NCBI RefSeq assembly: GCF_902506105.1
Contig: NZ_LR733303.1
Coordinates: 992,001 to 1,056,000, forward strand
Source of the DNA: Aeromicrobium sp. 9AM
GTDB taxonomy: Bacteria > Actinomycetota > Actinomycetes > Propionibacteriales > Nocardioidaceae
DNA length: 64,000 nt
Direction: 5' to 3'
The translations under genes were made by a program, and so were the position numbers. Below are positions 22,201 through 30,568 of the stretch, piece by piece. Numbering within the stretch: the stretch's first letter is position 1; the number at the start of each line of letters is the position of its first letter. The notes below the pieces were generated by a model that made no database searches, had not been told where the DNA came from, and worked only from the letters and a program-made list of their open reading frames with translations.

Positions 22201-22610
22201 TCATTCTTGACACCAACGTGATCTCCGAGCTCATGCGAGGGGGAAGCGCGGAGATCACGCGATGGTTGGCCTCGGTGCGGGGCGACGACCTGCACACGAC
22301 CGTCATCACGAGGGCGGAAATTGGCTACGGAATCGCCCGGCTCCCCGATGGACGCCGTCGTGACCAGCTGAGGGGTCGAGCTCGGACTGTGTTCGCGCAG
22401 ATCGCCGATCGCACGCTGTCACTCGATGTTGCCGCGGCGGATCGCTACGGCGAGCTGGTCGCTGCGCGCGAGCGATCAGGGCGCCCCATCTCGGCGCCAG
22501 GCGCACAGATCGCCAGCATTGCCTTCGTCCACGGAGCGACCGTCGCGACGCGCAACACCGCTGACTTTGCGGATTGCGGAGTCGATGTCGTGAACCCGTT
22601 CGCTGCCTGA
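22197..22610 (+). CDS. fitB: FitB/VapC-type PIN-domain toxin
   Basis: 137 residues, PIN fold: D5 in ILDTNV, E41 in TRAEIGYG, D123 in RNTADF, ending VDVVNPF as FitB-like toxins do. The third acidic position, normally Asp in a DAQIA-type motif, is Gly102 here (APGAQIASIA), which removes one Mg2+ ligand. The toxin may be weakened or inactive, or its metal site may differ. It is coupled to the antitoxin by a GTGA overlap and is followed 1 bp later by the convergent helicase gene. Confidence 0.83.
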   Translation: MIILDTNVISELMRGGSAEITRWLASVRGDDLHTTVITRAEIGYGIARLPDGRRRDQLRGRARTVFAQIADRTLSLDVAAADRYGELVAARERSGRPISAPGAQIASIAFVHGATVATRNTADFADCGVDVVNPFAA

Positions 22611-22611
22611 G

Positions 22612-25221
22612 CTACTTGCGCAGGCGGACGAGGTCGGCGAGCGCGGCGTCCGAGAGCTCGGTCAGCGCGCCCTCGCCGCCGTTGACGACCGCGTCAGCGA
22701 GTGAGCGCTTGGATCGGATCAGCTCGGCGATCGACTCCTCGATCGTGCCCTCGCTGATGAGCCGGTGCACCTGGACGTTCTTGGTCTGGCCGATGCGGTG
22801 CGCCCGGTCGGTGGCCTGGTCCTCGACGGCGGGGTTCCACCAGCGGTCGTAGTGGATGACGTGGTCGGCCTTGGTCAGGTTGAGGCCGACGCCGGCCGCC
22901 TTGAGCGACAGCACGAAGACCGGGATCTCGCCGCCCTGGAACTTGTGCACCATCTTCTCGCGCGCGCGTACGGTCGTGGCGCCGTGCAGGAACTGGTGGC
23001 CGATCTTCTTCTCCTCGAGGTGCCGCGTCAGCAGCCGGCCCATCTGGGCGTACTGGGTGAACACGAGCGTCGCGCCGTCCTCGGCGACGATCTCCTCGAC
23101 CAGCTCGTCGAAGACGCCGAGCTTGCCCGAGCGCCCGGTGATGCGGCCGTCGGGCTCGCGGAGGAACTGGGCGGGGTGGTTGCAGATCTGCTTGAGCTGG
23201 GTCAGCAGCTTGACGACGAGGCCGCGGCGCTGGATGCCCTGTGCGTTCTCGATCTGCGCCATCGTGCTGCGGACGACCGCCTCGTAGAGCCCGACCTGCT
23301 CGCGGGTCAGGTTGATGCGGTGATCGGTCTCGATCTTGGGCGGCAGCTCCGGGGCGATGCCGGGATCGGACTTGCGTCGGCGCAGCACGAACGGGCGGAT
23401 GAGCTGCGACAGCCCGGTCGCCTTGCCCGAGTCGCGGCGCGACTCGATCGCTCGCGACCAGGTGTTGCGGAACTGCTGGTTGGTCCCGAGGAGGCCGGGC
23501 GTGGTCCAGTCGAGGATCGCCCACAGCTCACCGAGGTTGTTCTCGACCGGGGTGCCGGTCAGCGCCAGCCGGGCCTGGGCCGGGATGCCGCGGATGGCCT
23601 GAGCGGTGCGGGCGTGCGGGTTCTTGATGTTCTGCGCCTCGTCGGCGACGACCAGGCCCCAGCCGGGCTGGTGCTCGGACAGCTCGATCGCGTCGGAGCG
23701 CATCGTGGCGTACGTCGTGACGAGGAATCCGTCGTCGACGCCGTCGAGGCGCCGTTTGGGCCCGTGATAGCGGCGGACGTTGACACCCGGGGCGAATCGC
23801 TTGATCTCGCGCTCCCAGTTGCCGAGCACGGAGGCGGGGCACACCACGAGCGTCGGCGACGAGGAGATCGCGGTGCGCTGCAGGTGCAGGGCGATCAGCA
23901 TGACGGTCTTGCCGAGGCCCATGTCGTCGGCGAGGATGCCGCCGAGCTGCAGGTCGACGAGCTGCGTCATCCAGCGCAGTCCCTGCAGCTGGTAGTCGCG
24001 CAGGGTGCCGTCGAGTCCGTCCGGCTGCACCGCAGGGGCGATGTCGCGGTCCTGCACTGCGAGTCGCTTGCGTACGTCCTCTAGCCAGCCGACCGTGTCG
24101 ACCTCGGTCATCCGGCCGTCGACCTCGAGCTCGCCGGTGACGGCGGCCCTCAGCGCCTCGAGCGGGGAGATCTCGCGCGTACGCCGTTCGAGCACGCGTT
24201 GCAGCCGCGCCTTGTCGACGAAGACCCAGCGGTCGCGCAGCCGCAGCAGTCCGGTCTGTGACTGCGCGAGCTGGTCCAGCTCGGCGGCCGACAGCACGTC
24301 GTCGCCGAGCGCCACCTGCCAGTCGAACGAGAAGAGCTGGCCCTGCGTGAACGCCGACGGTCGGTCGGATCGCGGTGTCTCGTCACGGCGTACGACGGCG
24401 GACGTCGACAGCTCGCGTACGAGCTCGGGTGGCCAGCGGATCTCGATGCGGTTGGCCATCAGGGTCGGCGCGAGGGAGCGGTCGCCGAGCCGGGCGAGCT
24501 CGTCGGGACTGACGGTCGCCGCGCCGCGAGTGTGCGGATCACGCAGTCGTTCGGCAGGGGACCACCACGGCTCGAGCCGGCGCAGCATCGCCGCGGTCGG
24601 CTCCTTGGCGTCCTGGCCGAGGGGGTGCGTCGTCGATCCGGCGAACATGTCTCCCGCGTCGAACGCGGCCCACGAGCCCGAGCGCGGCTGCACCCTCAGA
24701 CGTACGACGGCGGCCTGCTCTGCCGTGGGCTGCTCGAGGAACGACACCATGAGCGTCCACGAGAACGTCGTCTCGCGCTGCCGGGGCTGCTTCGCCTGAG
24801 GAGACACGTACGGCTGCCGCTGCGGCGTCGAGGCCGCAGCGGGCGCGTCGACGGCGAGCGCCTTGAGGAACGCGTTGATCGTCGCCTGGCCACGGCCGGC
24901 GTTGCTGTCGATCGCGGTCGCGGCGTTCTGCAGCTGGTTGAGCTCGGTCGAGTCCGGTGAGCCCAGCGCGCCGCGGGCCATGATGCGCAGCGCGAGGATC
25001 GCGGGAGTCGCCCACGCGCGTACCGAAGGATCGGCCGACATCACCCGGATGCCCTGGCTCAGCGCTCCGATCGACTCGTTGGCCGTGGCCTCGTGATCGC
25101 CGTCGGTGGCGTGGAACACGAAGCGCGAATCAGCGGGATCCTCGGCTGCGACGAACTCCACGGGGAAGCGCAAAAGCCGGCGCAGATCCGTGGACGTAGG
25201 CATCCCTCCATTGTCGCTCAC
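22612..25221 (-). CDS. SNF2/SWI2-family DEAD-like helicase (HepA/RapA-like)
   Basis: Up to 869 residues. The first 400 residues form an accessory region typical of bacterial SNF2 proteins. Then helicase motif I DDMGLGKT, motif II with DEAQ (in VADEAQNIKNP), TGTPVENNLGELW (motif III), and in the C-terminal lobe LSLKAAGVGLNL and QATDRAHRIGQ (motif VI). It would use ATP to remodel protein-DNA complexes. Such genes often sit next to a SWIM zinc-finger gene; none is here. GTG 25221 gives the full frame; ATG 25203 is an alternative with GGAGG almost touching it. Confidence 0.88.
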   Translation of the reverse strand: MSDNGGMPTSTDLRRLLRFPVEFVAAEDPADSRFVFHATDGDHEATANESIGALSQGIRVMSADPSVRAWATPAILALRIMARGALGSPDSTELNQLQNAATAIDSNAGRGQATINAFLKALAVDAPAAASTPQRQPYVSPQAKQPRQRETTFSWTLMVSFLEQPTAEQAAVVRLRVQPRSGSWAAFDAGDMFAGSTTHPLGQDAKEPTAAMLRRLEPWWSPAERLRDPHTRGAATVSPDELARLGDRSLAPTLMANRIEIRWPPELVRELSTSAVVRRDETPRSDRPSAFTQGQLFSFDWQVALGDDVLSAAELDQLAQSQTGLLRLRDRWVFVDKARLQRVLERRTREISPLEALRAAVTGELEVDGRMTEVDTVGWLEDVRKRLAVQDRDIAPAVQPDGLDGTLRDYQLQGLRWMTQLVDLQLGGILADDMGLGKTVMLIALHLQRTAISSSPTLVVCPASVLGNWEREIKRFAPGVNVRRYHGPKRRLDGVDDGFLVTTYATMRSDAIELSEHQPGWGLVVADEAQNIKNPHARTAQAIRGIPAQARLALTGTPVENNLGELWAILDWTTPGLLGTNQQFRNTWSRAIESRRDSGKATGLSQLIRPFVLRRRKSDPGIAPELPPKIETDHRINLTREQVGLYEAVVRSTMAQIENAQGIQRRGLVVKLLTQLKQICNHPAQFLREPDGRITGRSGKLGVFDELVEEIVAEDGATLVFTQYAQMGRLLTRHLEEKKIGHQFLHGATTVRAREKMVHKFQGGEIPVFVLSLKAAGVGLNLTKADHVIHYDRWWNPAVEDQATDRAHRIGQTKNVQVHRLISEGTIEESIAELIRSKRSLADAVVNGGEGALTELSDAALADLVRLRK

Positions 25222-25269
25222 CGCTCCAACAAGCGGTCATGCGGCTACCCGATTCGAAAGGAGCTCGAG

Positions 25270-26568
25270 TCAGCGGGTCAGGATCTTCGCGTCGAGGAAC
25301 TTGAAGTTGGTGTTGACCCGCGGCTCGCCGTCGGCGCCGAGCTCGACCGGTGTGTTGTCGCCGTCCTGCACGACGAGGAGGCCGTGCGGATAGCCGGGCA
25401 GGGGAGTGCTGACGGTGTCGGCGCCGTCGCAGTCCTGCGAGCCGTCAGCGGCGGCGCCGTCGACGACCGCGAAGTGCTTGAGCGGCCGGTTGGTCTGCCG
25501 GTCGTACGTGTAGAAGGTGTTGTCACCCTGGCTCGACACCAGCAGCGTCCCGCTGCGCTTGCCGGTCTCGTGGATCGTGAGGCCCTCGGTGTCGGCCGCG
25601 ATGCGACCGCCGAACCCTGGGTCGACGCCCGAAGGCACGCACTCCTCGGTCTTCTCGTCGTACGTCGCGGGGACGCCGAACTCCTTCGTACGCTCGACGG
25701 CCCTCGGCCGGCCCTGGAACGACCCGTGCTTCAGCTGGACCCGCCACAGGCCGATGTCCTCCTGAGCGGCGTACAGCGTGCCGGCCGCCTCGTCGACGAC
25801 GACTCCTTCGAGCTGCGGGCCCTCGCCGGGCTCCTCGCACGGCGACCAGGTGGTGTCGTTCGGCAGGCGGAACGACGACGGGAAGTCGAGCGTGTCGACC
25901 TTCTTGTAGGTCACCTTGCCGCCGGACGCGATCAGCTCGAACAGGCCGACGTCGGTCTGGTGCCTGCGGGTGCCCACGACGTACGCCGTGCCGTGGTCCT
26001 GGAACGTGGTGAGGCCGTAGATCGTCTCCTGGTCGTTGACCTGAGCCTGGTTGCGGGAGAAGGCGAGCGGCACGTTGGCGGCGGTCGCGTCGGTGAGCTT
26101 GCCGGTGCGCTGGTCGATGACGTACGACCGGATCTGGTCGCGTCCGCGGTCGCTCGTCACGGCGAGGTCCACGGTCCGTCCGCCGAGCTTGAAGCCGTGC
26201 ACGATGTCGACGTTGTTGAAGCGGCCCGCCTCGTCGTCGGGCCCGGGTGCTGCCGGTGCCGCGATGCTCTGCACGAGCCTGCCCTTGAGGTCGTACACGT
26301 TGAGCCCGGCGTTCTTGGCCGTGCCGATCACGACGCTGCGCGCCCTGTCGTGACGGTTGACCCAGATCGCCGGGTCATCGGCGTCGCCCTTGTGGCCGGC
26401 TGCGTCGTCATACACGCCCGGCGTCTCGGTCTTGGCCGTCACGGACACGAGGTGGTCGCTCGGTCGCGGGTGGGCAGACGCCTGGGAGGCGATCAGGGTG
26501 GGTACGACGATCAGGGCGAGGGCCGCGAAGGGGCGCGCAGGTGTGGTCACGCGCGAGACGCTAACCAT
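25270..26568 (-). CDS. Secreted beta-propeller phytase (3-phytase, BPP family)
   Basis: 432 residues with a signal peptide (ALALIVVPTLIASQASA, probable cleavage after residue 32). The mature protein has the BPP pattern: GDADDPAIWVN, SVVIGTAKNAGLNVYDL, RFNNVDIVHGF and later acidic residues for calcium and phosphate binding (EGVVVDE, ADTEGLTIHE). It should release phosphate from calcium phytate outside the cell. Located 4 kb from the histidine phosphatase; together they suggest phytate use. It diverges from a repeat element and the serine-hydrolase gene. Confidence 0.85.
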   Translation of the reverse strand: MVSVSRVTTPARPFAALALIVVPTLIASQASAHPRPSDHLVSVTAKTETPGVYDDAAGHKGDADDPAIWVNRHDRARSVVIGTAKNAGLNVYDLKGRLVQSIAAPAAPGPDDEAGRFNNVDIVHGFKLGGRTVDLAVTSDRGRDQIRSYVIDQRTGKLTDATAANVPLAFSRNQAQVNDQETIYGLTTFQDHGTAYVVGTRRHQTDVGLFELIASGGKVTYKKVDTLDFPSSFRLPNDTTWSPCEEPGEGPQLEGVVVDEAAGTLYAAQEDIGLWRVQLKHGSFQGRPRAVERTKEFGVPATYDEKTEECVPSGVDPGFGGRIAADTEGLTIHETGKRSGTLLVSSQGDNTFYTYDRQTNRPLKHFAVVDGAAADGSQDCDGADTVSTPLPGYPHGLLVVQDGDNTPVELGADGEPRVNTNFKFLDAKILTR

Positions 26569-26624
26569 GCGGGTTGTACGCGACGCGGCGTCAAGGTGAG
26601 CGCTGGGCGAACAACAACCGTTCC

Positions 26625-26762
26625 CTAGTGAGGCCGCCTGCGGCCGAGCGGGAGCGAGCTCTGCGAGCGAAGGGTGGTGAGGTGATCAGCTCGCCCGAGC
26701 CTCTCGTCGTACGCCCCTTCGGTCGCTCGTTCCTCGCTCCCTCCCGCGACTTCGTCGCTAGG
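26625..26762. repeat. Dispersed near-palindromic repeat, copy 1
   Basis: A 138-bp element starting CTAGTGAGGCCG and ending TCGCTAGG. Arms at about 26648-26672 (GCGGGAGCGAG...GCGAGCGAAG) and 26717-26747 (CTTCGGTCGCTCG...CTCCCGC) are inverted to each other, so it can fold as a long hairpin. A second copy is at 51835-51982. It lies between the divergent phytase and serine-hydrolase genes. Confidence 0.7.
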
Positions 26763-26804
26763 GGCCGGGCCCTCGGGCTGGGGGCCGAGTGGGATCGTGG
26801 GGGA

Positions 26805-27935
26805 GTGCTGATCGGGCGGGTTCTTGCTGTGGGGACGATGCTCGTGGTCGCGGCGTGCACCGGCGAGGACCCGGACGACGAGGTCAGCGTGACACCCGTG
26901 ACGTTGCCGACCGTCACCGCTGTGCCAGACGCCTTCCCGGGGAAGAGCTGGCAGCGCGCGGAGCAGGGCGACTGGTCGAAGCTCGATGCGACCCTCGGAC
27001 GTACGGGCTCGACGTGTGTCGCGGTGATCAAGAACGGAGAGCTGGTCCACGACGCGTACTGGAACGGTGGCAGCGAGCATGGACCCCACCGGGTCTACTC
27101 GATCACCAAGTCATTGACCGCGCTGCTGCTCGGCATGGCCGCGGACGAGGGTTATCTGACGCTCGACGACACGGCCTCGGAGGAGATCGACGAGTGGCGG
27201 ATCGGCGCAGCCACCGAGGTCTCCATCCGTGACCTGCTCTCGATGACGTCGGGCCGGCACTGGGACGAAGCAGCCGACAACCGGATGATCCGCGACGAGG
27301 CGGACAAGACGACGTACGCGGTGAACCTCCCGCAGGACCGCCCACCGGGCACGAAGTGGGTCTACGACAACTCGGCCGCGCAGGCCCTGGAGTCCGTGCT
27401 CGACGACGTCTACGAGACCGGCGACGTGGCCGACATCGCCGAGGACCGCCTGCTCGATCCACTGGGCATGCGCGACACGACCTGGGCTCGCGACCAGGCC
27501 GGCAACGCGCTGACGTTCTCCGGCGTCGAGTCGACGTGCCTCGATCTCGCCCGCGTAGGTCACCTCATGCTCAACCGCGGGTCGTGGGACGGCAAGCGGC
27601 TCGTCTCGGCCGGCTTCGTCCAGCAGTCGACGCGGCCGTCGTCCGACCTCAACGCCGCGTACGGGCTGCTCTGGTGGGTCAACGGCGAGGGGCGGATCGT
27701 CGAGGTGCTCCGGCAGGCCGGCTACGCGACGGACAAGCCGCCGCACGAGGGCCGGCTCGCGCCGAACGTGCCCGACGACGCGTTCTGGGCGTACGGCTAT
27801 GGCGACCAGTACGTGGCCGTCGTGCCCTCCGAAGGCGTTGTTGCCGTACGTCTGGGAGCCCGGCCCGCGAGCCCCGACGACCTGACGTTCGACGGCTTCA
27901 CGAGCGGCGTCCTCAAAGGTCTGGGCGTCGAGTGA
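26805..27935 (+). CDS. Serine hydrolase lipoprotein (class C beta-lactamase/DD-peptidase fold)
   Basis: 376 residues from GTG 26805, chosen because it places a short signal peptide with lipobox VAAC directly at the N-terminus; longer frames run back through the repeat element. Catalytic motifs: SITK (YSITKSLTALLLG) as SxxK and YDNS as the Tyr motif; the third motif is not obvious, with YGYGDQY the best candidate. Members of this beta-lactamase-like family include esterases, amidases and D-aminopeptidases. The bluB start overlaps its stop by 4 bp. Confidence 0.72.
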   Translation: MLIGRVLAVGTMLVVAACTGEDPDDEVSVTPVTLPTVTAVPDAFPGKSWQRAEQGDWSKLDATLGRTGSTCVAVIKNGELVHDAYWNGGSEHGPHRVYSITKSLTALLLGMAADEGYLTLDDTASEEIDEWRIGAATEVSIRDLLSMTSGRHWDEAADNRMIRDEADKTTYAVNLPQDRPPGTKWVYDNSAAQALESVLDDVYETGDVADIAEDRLLDPLGMRDTTWARDQAGNALTFSGVESTCLDLARVGHLMLNRGSWDGKRLVSAGFVQQSTRPSSDLNAAYGLLWWVNGEGRIVEVLRQAGYATDKPPHEGRLAPNVPDDAFWAYGYGDQYVAVVPSEGVVAVRLGARPASPDDLTFDGFTSGVLKGLGVE

Positions 27936-28576
27936 CCGATCACGCGTACGACAAGGAGGACCTTGAGGCGGTCTACCGAGTCATTGCCGAGCGGCGCGAC
28001 ATGCGGCACTTCGCGGGTGGCGCGGTCGACGAGGACGTCCTCGCCCGGCTGCTGTCGGCGGCGCACCAGGCGCCGAGCGTGGGGCTCATGCAGCCGTGGC
28101 GGATCGTACGTGTGACAGATCCGCAGCTGCGTCAGGCGCTTCACGACCATGTCGAGGTCGAACGCCGGCACACCGCCGAGGCGATGGGGGAGCGCGCTGA
28201 GGAGTTCATGCGGCTCAAGGTGCAGGGCATCCTCGACTGCGCCGAGGTCCTGGTGGTCGCCCTGGGCGACGACCGCGAGCGGCATGTCTTCGGCCGACGG
28301 ACCATGCCGCACATGGACCTCGCATCGGTGTCGTGCGCGATCCAGAATCTCTGGCTGGCCGCCCGCGCCGAAGGCCTCGGCATGGGGTGGGTGTCACTGT
28401 TCGTGCCGGACGAGGTCGCCGGGTTGATCGGTGCGCCGGAGGGCGCCGAGCCGGTCGCGATCCTGTGCCTCGGACCCGTCGATGCGTTCTACGCGCGGCC
28501 CATGCTCGAGCAGGAGAGCTGGACCACCGTACGTCCGTTGGACGAGCTGCTCGGCGAGAACTCCTGGCCCATCTGA
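27932..28576 (+). CDS. bluB: 5,6-dimethylbenzimidazole synthase (BluB)
   Basis: 214 residues, nitroreductase-fold flavoenzyme. The opening AVYRVIAERRDMRHFAGG, AAHQAPSVGLMQPWR and RRTMPHMDLASVSCAIQNLWLAARAEGLGMGWVS match BluB. It fragments reduced FMN with oxygen to make the lower ligand of vitamin B12. GTG start overlaps the previous stop (GTGA), though that gene has no evident link to cobalamin. No cobalamin genes or B12 riboswitch are near, so this is an isolated gene. Confidence 0.87.
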   Translation: MTDHAYDKEDLEAVYRVIAERRDMRHFAGGAVDEDVLARLLSAAHQAPSVGLMQPWRIVRVTDPQLRQALHDHVEVERRHTAEAMGERAEEFMRLKVQGILDCAEVLVVALGDDRERHVFGRRTMPHMDLASVSCAIQNLWLAARAEGLGMGWVSLFVPDEVAGLIGAPEGAEPVAILCLGPVDAFYARPMLEQESWTTVRPLDELLGENSWPI

Positions 28577-28605
28577 CTGTCAGACCTCGGTGCTTGAGTC
28601 GGGGT

Positions 28606-29118
28606 ATGGAGCCCGATGAACCCGGATGGCAGCTGCTCGACGACTTCTTCGCCAAGGAGGCGTCGGGACGCGCCGAGGCGACCGTGCGGCGCTACGTCCG
28701 CGTACGCGACCGGCTGACGCGGTTCCTCGACACCGGTGACATGAGCCCATGGCTCGGCAGCGAGCCGGGGACGCTGCTCTCCGCGGAGCGTGAGTTCCAC
28801 GAGAGCGGTGCGTTCTGGCAGCTGTTCAGTGCAGACGAGCTGGTCTGTGCGCTGCCCGGCTTCCTCCTGGAGCCATGGATGCCCGATGGTCTGGGCGAGG
28901 CGCGCACGCAGATCAGCCTGGTCTCGCGCCTGCTCAGTCACCTGAGCCGCAAACGGTTGATCGACTTCTCGGTCGTACGATGCGCCTATTGGGAGGCCGA
29001 GGCGGCGGTCAAGCAGGCACGGGTCGATCTCGAGGGCCGCTCGGCGACACGCGAGCCCGACGAGTGGGCACAGGAAATGCCTCTTCGCTTCAGGCAGGAG
29101 CCGGGACCGCAGTGGTGA
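28606..29118 (+). CDS. Hypothetical protein
   Basis: 170 residues, mostly helical and charged; TVRRYVRVRDRLTRFLDTGD (about 26-45) and SLVSRLLSHLSRKRLIDFSVVRCAYWEAEAAVK are the most ordered segments. The N-terminal helix faintly recalls the SAM-like N-terminal domain of tyrosine recombinases, but no catalytic residues follow. No signal peptide. It lies between bluB and the dioxygenase operator. Function not recognised. Confidence 0.6.
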   Translation: MEPDEPGWQLLDDFFAKEASGRAEATVRRYVRVRDRLTRFLDTGDMSPWLGSEPGTLLSAEREFHESGAFWQLFSADELVCALPGFLLEPWMPDGLGEARTQISLVSRLLSHLSRKRLIDFSVVRCAYWEAEAAVKQARVDLEGRSATREPDEWAQEMPLRFRQEPGPQW

Positions 29119-29123
29119 TGCTA

Positions 29124-29141
29124 TAGTTGAAGCATCAACTA
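29124..29141. promoter_or_regulatory. MarR-type operator before the dioxygenase gene
   Basis: TAGTTGA and TCAACTA are perfect inverted arms around AGCA, the usual layout of MarR-family boxes, 16 bp before the ATG. TATAGT at 29122 could be the -10 it covers. No marR gene is adjacent; the MarR gene in the window (40441-40866) is 11 kb away and has a different inverted repeat. Confidence 0.65.
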
Positions 29142-29157
29142 ATACAGGAGCGGCACG

Positions 29158-29976
29158 ATGGCGAACTACTCGATCTCAGACCTCGACAACCGGCTGACCC
29201 CCAGCCCGCTGATGCCTGTGCTCTTCGTCGGCCACGGCAACCCGATGCACGCCATCGCCGACAACTCCTACACACAGAAGTGGGCTCAGGTCGGTCAGGG
29301 CCTGCCCGACGCGCAGGCCATCGTCGTGGTCAGTGCGCACTGGCTGACGCCGGGGCAGACCCACATCACCGACGCACCCCGCAACAAGATCATCTATGAC
29401 TTCGGCGGATTCCCCGACGAGCTCTACCGCGTGCAGTACGACACCGTCGGTGACGAGGACGTCGCGAGGCTCCTGGCCAAGCAGCTCATCGAGTACGAGG
29501 CCGAGCTCGACAAGCAGTGGGGCCTCGACCACGGCACGTGGAGCGTGCTCAGGCACCTCGCGCCTGCTCCGGAGGTGCCGGTCCTGCAGATCAGCATCGA
29601 CTACGCGATGCCGCTGCCGGAGCTCTTCCAGCTCTATGGCCGCCTGCGTGCCATGCGCCGCCGCGGTGTCGTGTTCATCGGCAGCGGCAACATCGTCCAC
29701 GCCCTCAACCGGGTCAAGTGGGACGGCGGCAGCGCCTGGGACTGGGCCGAGCAGTTCGACGCCGACACCGCCGTGGCGCTCCGCGACCGCGAGATCGGCA
29801 AGCTGGTCAACCCCTACGCGACGTGGTCCGAAGCGCGCATCGCGGTGCCGACCGACGACCACTATCGGCCGATGGTCGCCGCGTTGAGCCTGCTCGAGGA
29901 GGGCGAGGACATCGAGTTCTTCAACGACGAGATCGACATGGGCGCCATCAGCATGAGGTCGTTCATCTCGGTCTGA
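29158..29976 (+). CDS. ygiD: 4,5-DOPA-extradiol-dioxygenase-like protein (LigB/YgiD family)
   Basis: 272 residues of the class III extradiol dioxygenase fold: GHGNPM with H26, VSAHW with H61, GLDHGTW with a further His and FIGSGNIVHALN with another, the metal-ligand set of YgiD proteins. It may open catechol-type rings, but physiological substrates of these bacterial proteins are poorly known. In actinobacteria such genes are often under MarR control in response to phenolics, and a MarR-type box lies at its promoter. Monocistronic. Confidence 0.82.
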   Translation: MANYSISDLDNRLTPSPLMPVLFVGHGNPMHAIADNSYTQKWAQVGQGLPDAQAIVVVSAHWLTPGQTHITDAPRNKIIYDFGGFPDELYRVQYDTVGDEDVARLLAKQLIEYEAELDKQWGLDHGTWSVLRHLAPAPEVPVLQISIDYAMPLPELFQLYGRLRAMRRRGVVFIGSGNIVHALNRVKWDGGSAWDWAEQFDADTAVALRDREIGKLVNPYATWSEARIAVPTDDHYRPMVAALSLLEEGEDIEFFNDEIDMGAISMRSFISV

Positions 29977-30069
29977 TGACGAAGGCGTCAAGTTGCGACA
30001 AAACGACGCGGCAGAGGCAGCGGACGCGCTACGGTTTGGCGTTCGATCCGCCAAGCCAGAGGAACTCTT

Positions 30070-30489
30070 GTGTCCAACTTCGATCCGCCCGCTTCACCGC
30101 CGCCTCCGCCGGCGTACGCGCCGCCCCCAGCCGCAGGCCCGCCGGGCCAGATCCGCGGCACCGGCATCTCGATCCTGCTCTACATCGTGACGCTCGGCAT
30201 CTACGGCTGGGTCTACTTCTTCAAGACCCACGATGAGATGAAGCGGCATTCGGGCGACGGCCTCGGTGGAGGCATCGCACTCGTCCTGGCCATCTTCGTC
30301 GGATTCGTCCTTCCGTTCACGATGGCCAGCGAGGTGGGCAATCTCTACAAGCGGGCCGGCCGCGCCGCGCCGGTCTCCGGCGTGACGGGTCTGTGGATCC
30401 TCCTGCCGATCGCCGGTGCGATCGTCTGGTTCGTCAAGACCAACGGTGCCCTCAACGAGTACTGGAAGTCGCAGGGCGCGACCGCCTGA
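30070..30489 (+). CDS. DUF4234 membrane protein with Pro-rich N-terminus
   Basis: 139 residues from GTG with AGAGGA upstream. A proline/alanine-rich N-terminus (1-26) precedes three hydrophobic segments; the block ISILLYIVTLGIYGWVYFFKTHDEM is the DUF4234 hallmark. The family has no assigned function. It is followed by a strong hairpin. Confidence 0.78.
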   Translation: MSNFDPPASPPPPPAYAPPPAAGPPGQIRGTGISILLYIVTLGIYGWVYFFKTHDEMKRHSGDGLGGGIALVLAIFVGFVLPFTMASEVGNLYKRAGRAAPVSGVTGLWILLPIAGAIVWFVKTNGALNEYWKSQGATA

Positions 30490-30503
30490 GCACCTTCTGA
30501 CCG

Positions 30504-30541
30504 ACGGGCCGTTCACCATCTCAGGATGGTGGGCGGCCCGT
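30504..30541. terminator. 17-bp stem-loop after the DUF4234 gene
   Basis: ACGGGCCG and CACCATC pair with GATGGTG and CGGCCCGT (two G-T wobbles between them) around a TCAG loop. No T-run follows, so it could be a terminator, an attenuator of the next gene or an RNA-stability element. Confidence 0.55.
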
Positions 30542-30568
30542 ATGCTCGTGGCCACCCAAGGAGCCGAC

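Noticed and set aside
26574-26804. N-terminal extension of the serine-hydrolase frame
   Set aside because: It runs through the dispersed repeat and would bury the lipoprotein signal peptide 77 residues inside; the GTG at 26805 places the lipobox correctly.
28606-29118. Tyrosine-recombinase fragment
   Set aside because: The N-terminal helix resembles a SAM-like domain only faintly and no catalytic R-H-R-Y residues follow.
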